NCBI GenBank assembly: GCA_010094045.1 | Contig: ML986927.1 | Location: 1 to 22,971, forward strand | Direction of reading: 5' to 3' | Length of the DNA: 22,971 nt | Source of the DNA: Lojkania enalia | Taxonomy: Eukaryota > Ascomycota > Dothideomycetes > Pleosporales | Shown: piece by piece, positions 20,226-22,971 of the stretch | How positions within the stretch are numbered: position 1 is the first letter of the stretch | Layout of the letters: each line of letters begins with the position of its first letter | Program-made: the position numbers and the translations under genes | Notes under the pieces: model-generated | The model's input: only the letters and a program-made list of their open reading frames with translations | Database searches by the model: none | What the model was told of the DNA's origin: nothing

Positions 20226-21180
20226 TTGCTTAGATATTCTTTTATATAGTACCCTTTCTATCCATATAGAAGGCACGCTCCCTTCTTAAGCCTTTCTTTC
20301 TTAAGATTGCTTATCCTTGATTGTTGGTAGTTCTTTCCCTTGTCCTTTTCGACTTTTCTAAGGACTATTAGATTACTATCTTATAGCGCCGTCTTACTTT
20401 CTTTCTTTACTAGTACGAATATCTATAGCTAAGATTATTTTTCTATCTCCTGCTTATACTGATAGTTGTTAATTCTAACTGCTAATTCGATTATTTCTAA
20501 TAGTTCTGTTAGCCTTTCTTCTCTTACTAGGTTATCCTTAACCTTGTCCTTAAAACCTTTATAGAAGATTCCTGCTAATATACTATTATTCTATCCTAGT
20601 CTAGCGCTAAGTCTTTAAAATTTTATAGTATAATCTATTACCCTCTTAATTTAAATTAGCCTTAGTAGCTTCCTTTATACTTTCTATTCTACGTCTACTT
20701 CTCCGAAGACATTTTAGACCTTATTCTTAAATTCTTCCTAGCTCTTAAAGAGTTCGTCTGTAGATTCTCTAGTCTTTTTTATATTACCTCTATTCTCCAG
20801 CCAATCTACTATAAATAGTTCGGCCTATACTAGTAGTATCTCTTCTATATTTATTATTATAACTAAGATCTTATCCTTATCTAGGAAGAAGGTCGTACTA
20901 TTAAACCTAAAGTACAGCTCTATTAATATAAGAAAAGGGTTAATATATTCTTTCTTACTATTAAACTTTCTTAGTAAAGTTATCTTAGCTTATACTTATT
21001 ATTTAGCTTTAGCTAGGTTAGCTCTAGCTGCGGTTAGTTTATATTATATCTATACGATATAGGTCTTCTATTCCTATACTTTCTATACTATAGCTTCTTC
21101 TAGGGCTTACAGCCTTTAGGTTATTATAACTTAACTTTATAATATAGTAGATATCTTTAGATAGTTCCTATTCTCTTAAT
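20226..21180 (-). pseudogene. gag: Gypsy-B gag remnant: coiled coil, capsid, CCHC zinc knuckle
   Basis: Minus-strand Gag. The N-terminus at about 21140-20990 is a coiled coil (LEEAIV, YKLTAARANLAKAK). The capsid core at about 20850-20510 is the retrotransposon Gag fold: FKNKVQNVFGEVDVEQ-like text is spread over two frames, followed by DYTIKF, RLSARL-like and FYKGFKDKVKDNLV, close to the typical F-Y-x-G-L-K-x-x-V-K-x-x-L end. The zinc knuckle at 20234-20275 reads CLLYG, stop, KGYYIKEY: the C-x2-C-x4-H-x4-C spacing is kept while the second Cys, the His and the last Cys have become Tyr. The start codon cannot be fixed. It adjoins the 5' LTR (21196) with only a short leader that would hold the primer-binding site. 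Confidence 0.82.
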
Positions 21181-21195
21181 ATTAGGTAGTTATTA

Positions 21196-21735
21196 TATTA
21201 CTAACCTATATACTACTAGTATATATAACAACTACTATTGCAGTCGTATATATACCGGGGCCTTATTTATATTAGATTGGTTAGAGGTAGTAGCTTTAGT
21301 AAAGAGAGAGTATTAGGTTCGCCGGTTTTTCAAATATAATAAGTATATTTAGAAGTCTAATAGAGTAATAAGATAAATCTGCGAGAATAACTATAAAAGA
21401 CTTAATCTTAGTAGAAAAATCCTCTATCTTATATAGCTAAGTCTAAGACTATTAAGCCTAGCTTATTAGGTCTATTAGGTCTATCAGGTTTATCCTACTA
21501 TACCTAATACTTCTACTATAGTTACGTGTATAGGTTATACTATACTTTATTATCCAACTAATTATCTCTCTAATTCCTATAGTCCTACTACTTACTATCT
21601 AATAACTAGTCCCTAACATACTTCTACCTATTATTACCTTGTTGGTCCTTATCCGAGTCGACCTCTATAATAGTTAATATTAGATTAAGCCCTAGTTATA
21701 GAGGTAGTACCTCTTAGTATTCTATATTTATAATA
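21196..21735 (-). repeat. 5' LTR of Gypsy-B (540 bp)
   Basis: Begins TATTACTAACC (TG now TA) and ends TATTTATAATA on the plus strand; it matches 14260-14799 over its full length without indels. In element orientation this is the upstream LTR, since gag lies next to it on the left. The primer-binding site would be just left of 21196 but is too altered to match to a tRNA. Confidence 0.95.
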
Positions 21736-21740
21736 TTCTA
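21736..21740. repeat. Right target-site duplication of Gypsy-B (TTCTA)
   Basis: Second copy of the 5-bp duplication found at 14255-14259, directly followed by the rest of the Copia RNase H coding sequence. Confidence 0.92.
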
Positions 21741-22378
21741 ATACTTATTAAAGTTCCTATAGCTATATATTTTAACTTTTTAAGATGCTAATTAATTGAA
21801 AAGCCTTAATTTAGCGTACGGTTATAAAATCGACTACTAAGGTAGAATTATTAGTACTATTAGTCGCCGGATTAGAAATAGAGTAGTAGTAGAAGGCTTT
21901 CACCTTACTGCGCTTCTATATTAATATATAACTAGTATTACTTTACGATAATTAATCAATAGTAGATATTATAAATAAGCTATCTAAGCGTTTTAATACT
22001 AAACTTCGCTATATAGATATATACTAGTACTAGTTACGTTAAAAAATAGTAGAGTAGAGACTTATAATTAGTTAGTAACTAACAAATCTAATACTAGCTA
22101 ACAGTCTTATAAAAGTTCTGTAGTTGTAATAATATTAAAGGTTTATTAAGCAACTGAAAATAGAAGATATTTTAGCTAGAATCGAATCTTAGAAATTTCT
22201 ATTAGCTAAATAAATCGATTACTAATAAGAATCTTAGAAGGTAATCTAAATTAATATTTTTGCAAGCGTACTTAACTCTACTACTAGTTACTCTATACAA
22301 TTTACCTCTTTTAGTATAGTATCTACCTTTATTTTTTTTCGACGCAGCTTCTCCTTCGCAGTTAAAGCTGGGGGGGTA
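21741..22378 (+). pseudogene. pol: Copia pol remnant, C-terminal part: RNase H and tail
   Basis: Continues the frame cut at 14259. Copia RNase H motifs are legible in order: the S-S-x-G-Y-x-F block at about 21750 (SSYSYIF), AELLALL-like text near 21850, the D-N-Q-S block near 21950 (YDN, SIVDIINKLS), and the K-H-I-D-I-x-x-H-x-L-R block near 22010 (LRYIDIY), then ILANSLIKVL near 22090, from A-D-x-L-T-K-x-L. The tail IEDILARIES follows at about 22165, then a Ser/Thr/Ile-rich stretch that stays open, apart from TAA/TAG, nearly to the polypurine tract. The true stop is not clear. Together with the part upstream of Gypsy-B this completes the Copia polyprotein. Confidence 0.9.
22363..22378 (+). other. 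Polypurine tract of the Copia element
   Basis: TAAAGCTGGGGGGGTA ends at the base before the 3' LTR (22379). The G7 run is the expected primer site for plus-strand DNA synthesis and fixes the left edge of the LTR. Confidence 0.8.
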
Positions 22379-22582
22379 TATTATAAGGATTTTCGGCTAG
22401 TCTACCGAGCTGTATTAGATATCGACGTACGATATTACGGTCGATATTACGCTAGATATTATACTAGATATTAGCTAATATACCCCTTTTTTATGTACAT
22501 AAATATAGCCCGCTAGCTATCTTCAATCAACTAGTTCAACTCCTTATCTCCCTCCCTAAGATAAGATTCGCCTCTTACTACA
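22379..22582 (+). repeat. 3' LTR of the Copia element (204 bp)
   Basis: Begins TATTATAAGG (TG now TA) and ends TTACTACA. It matches 9406-9609 over the full length. The 12-bp array recurs at 22430-22477 with the third unit changed from TTACGCT to TTATACT. It is followed by the AGAAT duplication. Confidence 0.93.
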
Positions 22583-22587
22583 AGAAT
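22583..22587. repeat. Right target-site duplication of the Copia element (AGAAT)
   Basis: Second copy of the AGAAT found at 9401-9405. Confidence 0.92.
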
Positions 22588-22971
22588 ACTATAGAGTACT
22601 ATTTTCCGTTAGGATGTTTCTATAATAGTACTCCTATAACTACTCTATTAGAGGTATTAGTTTCCATTTTTATTTCTAATATAGAGTTAAAGTAGTAGAA
22701 TATAGATATACTTAACAGGGCTAACTTTAATTTCTTAAAGGTAATATTATATTCTAAAATCTATATAAAAGAGATTATAGAGCTTTATAGTACGATAATT
22801 AGCTTTATAATATGCGAGAATTCTAGTATAAACTATTGATAGAATCTAGTAAAATCTAAGAAGAATTTTACACTTATTATAGTAGTAGGTAGCTACTAGT
22901 TATATAGTACTTCTACCTTCTCTAGGTTAACCTTAAAACCTTTATTTAAGAGAATATAGCTAAGGTATTTA
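22583..22971 (-). pseudogene. pol: Gypsy-A pol remnant, upstream part: RT end and connection/RNase H start
   Basis: Read on the minus strand from the window edge. KYLSYILLNKGFKVNLEKVE corresponds to the block after the RT palm (Y-L-G-x-x-I-S-x-x-G-x-x-x-x-P-E-K-V), then FLDFTRFYQ-like text (with stops at Gln codons) to the [11 protein letters not shown] block, and ETNTSNRVVIGVLL, then KHPNGK, to the E-T-D-A-S block that opens RNase H. The frame runs into AGAAT at 22583-22587 and continues at 9405. The RT active site, protease, gag and 5' LTR of Gypsy-A are expected beyond the right edge. Confidence 0.88.

Larger units (their letters stand above)
14260..21735 (-). mobile_element. Gypsy-B, complete but RIP-degraded chromovirus (7,476 bp)
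   Basis: Minus-strand Ty3/Gypsy element with two 540-bp LTRs, a polypurine tract next to the left (3') LTR, gag near the right end, then protease, RT, RNase H, integrase and chromodomain toward the left. It is the innermost and so the youngest insertion in the nest, yet already heavily altered by RIP. LTR termini form short inverted repeats (TGTTA and TAACA in element orientation, with TG or CA partly changed to TA). It carries an accessory frame on the opposite strand between the chromodomain and the 3' LTR and an unusually long gag-protease spacer. Confidence 0.95.

Noticed and set aside
21741..22378. A separate gag-only or non-autonomous element next to the 3' LTR
   Set aside because: First reading suggested a short Gag, but the D-N-Q-S and H-I-D-I blocks and the exact frame join to 14259 show it is the Copia RNase H end.
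1..22971. Long frames with few stops on both strands, as possible host genes
   Set aside because: Nearly all stops here are TAA/TAG made by RIP, so open stretches arise on both strands. Outside the retroelement domains and the two antisense frames I saw no motif or codon pattern supporting a host gene.
1..22971. Mitochondrial or bacterial AT-rich DNA
   Set aside because: Chromoviruses with 5-bp target duplications, frequent CpG and a CpA/TpG deficit point to nuclear DNA of a RIP-competent fungus.

Overview
The window is an AT-rich, gene-free block of nuclear DNA from a filamentous ascomycete (Pezizomycotina). Two things point there. First, every domain I can read belongs to Ty3/Gypsy chromoviruses or Ty1/Copia elements. 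Second, the mutation pattern is that of repeat-induced point mutation (RIP): CpA and TpG are strongly depleted, TpA is in large excess, CpG is still common, and Trp, Gln, Cys, His and catalytic Asp codons have become TAG/TAA, TAT/TAC or AAT. No intact gene, tRNA, rRNA or CRISPR array was found. Species cannot be named from this sequence.

The layout is a nest of five LTR retrotransposons. Gypsy-1b (minus strand) is the outermost and survives only as 5782-6071. Gypsy-1a (plus, 1-5781) belongs to the same family and is inserted into Gypsy-1b in opposite orientation; the window opens 24 bp before the end of its 5' LTR. Gypsy-A (minus) begins near 6072, runs to 9405, and resumes at 22583 to the window end. 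A Copia element (plus, 9406-14259 plus 21741-22582, 5,696 bp when its insert is discounted) sits in Gypsy-A with a perfect AGAAT target duplication. Gypsy-B (minus, 14260-21735, 7,476 bp, two 540-bp LTRs) sits in the Copia RNase H region with a perfect TTCTA duplication. Both duplications close the host reading frame exactly when the insert is ignored, so the order Gypsy-1b, then Gypsy-A, then Copia, then Gypsy-B is well supported. The order of Gypsy-1a relative to Gypsy-A is unknown.

Each Gypsy element shows the chromovirus order of domains as far as it is visible: Gag with coiled coil and CCHC knuckle, protease, reverse transcriptase, RNase H, integrase, C-terminal chromodomain. The Copia element shows Gag, protease, integrase, reverse transcriptase, RNase H. 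All are dead in place: catalytic Asp codons are AAT and stops are frequent.

The least expected content lies between the chromodomain and the 3' LTR of Gypsy-A and of Gypsy-B. In each there is a decayed open frame on the opposite strand (6540-7385 and about 14960-15650), convergent with pol. One has a Cys cluster, a coiled-coil-like segment and a basic Lys/Arg tract; the other has a strong Glu/Lys coiled coil. Other items worth a look are an unusually long Gag-protease spacer in Gypsy-B, LTR pairs that differ by transitions almost only (with paired CG/TA changes), and several short tandem arrays inside the elements.
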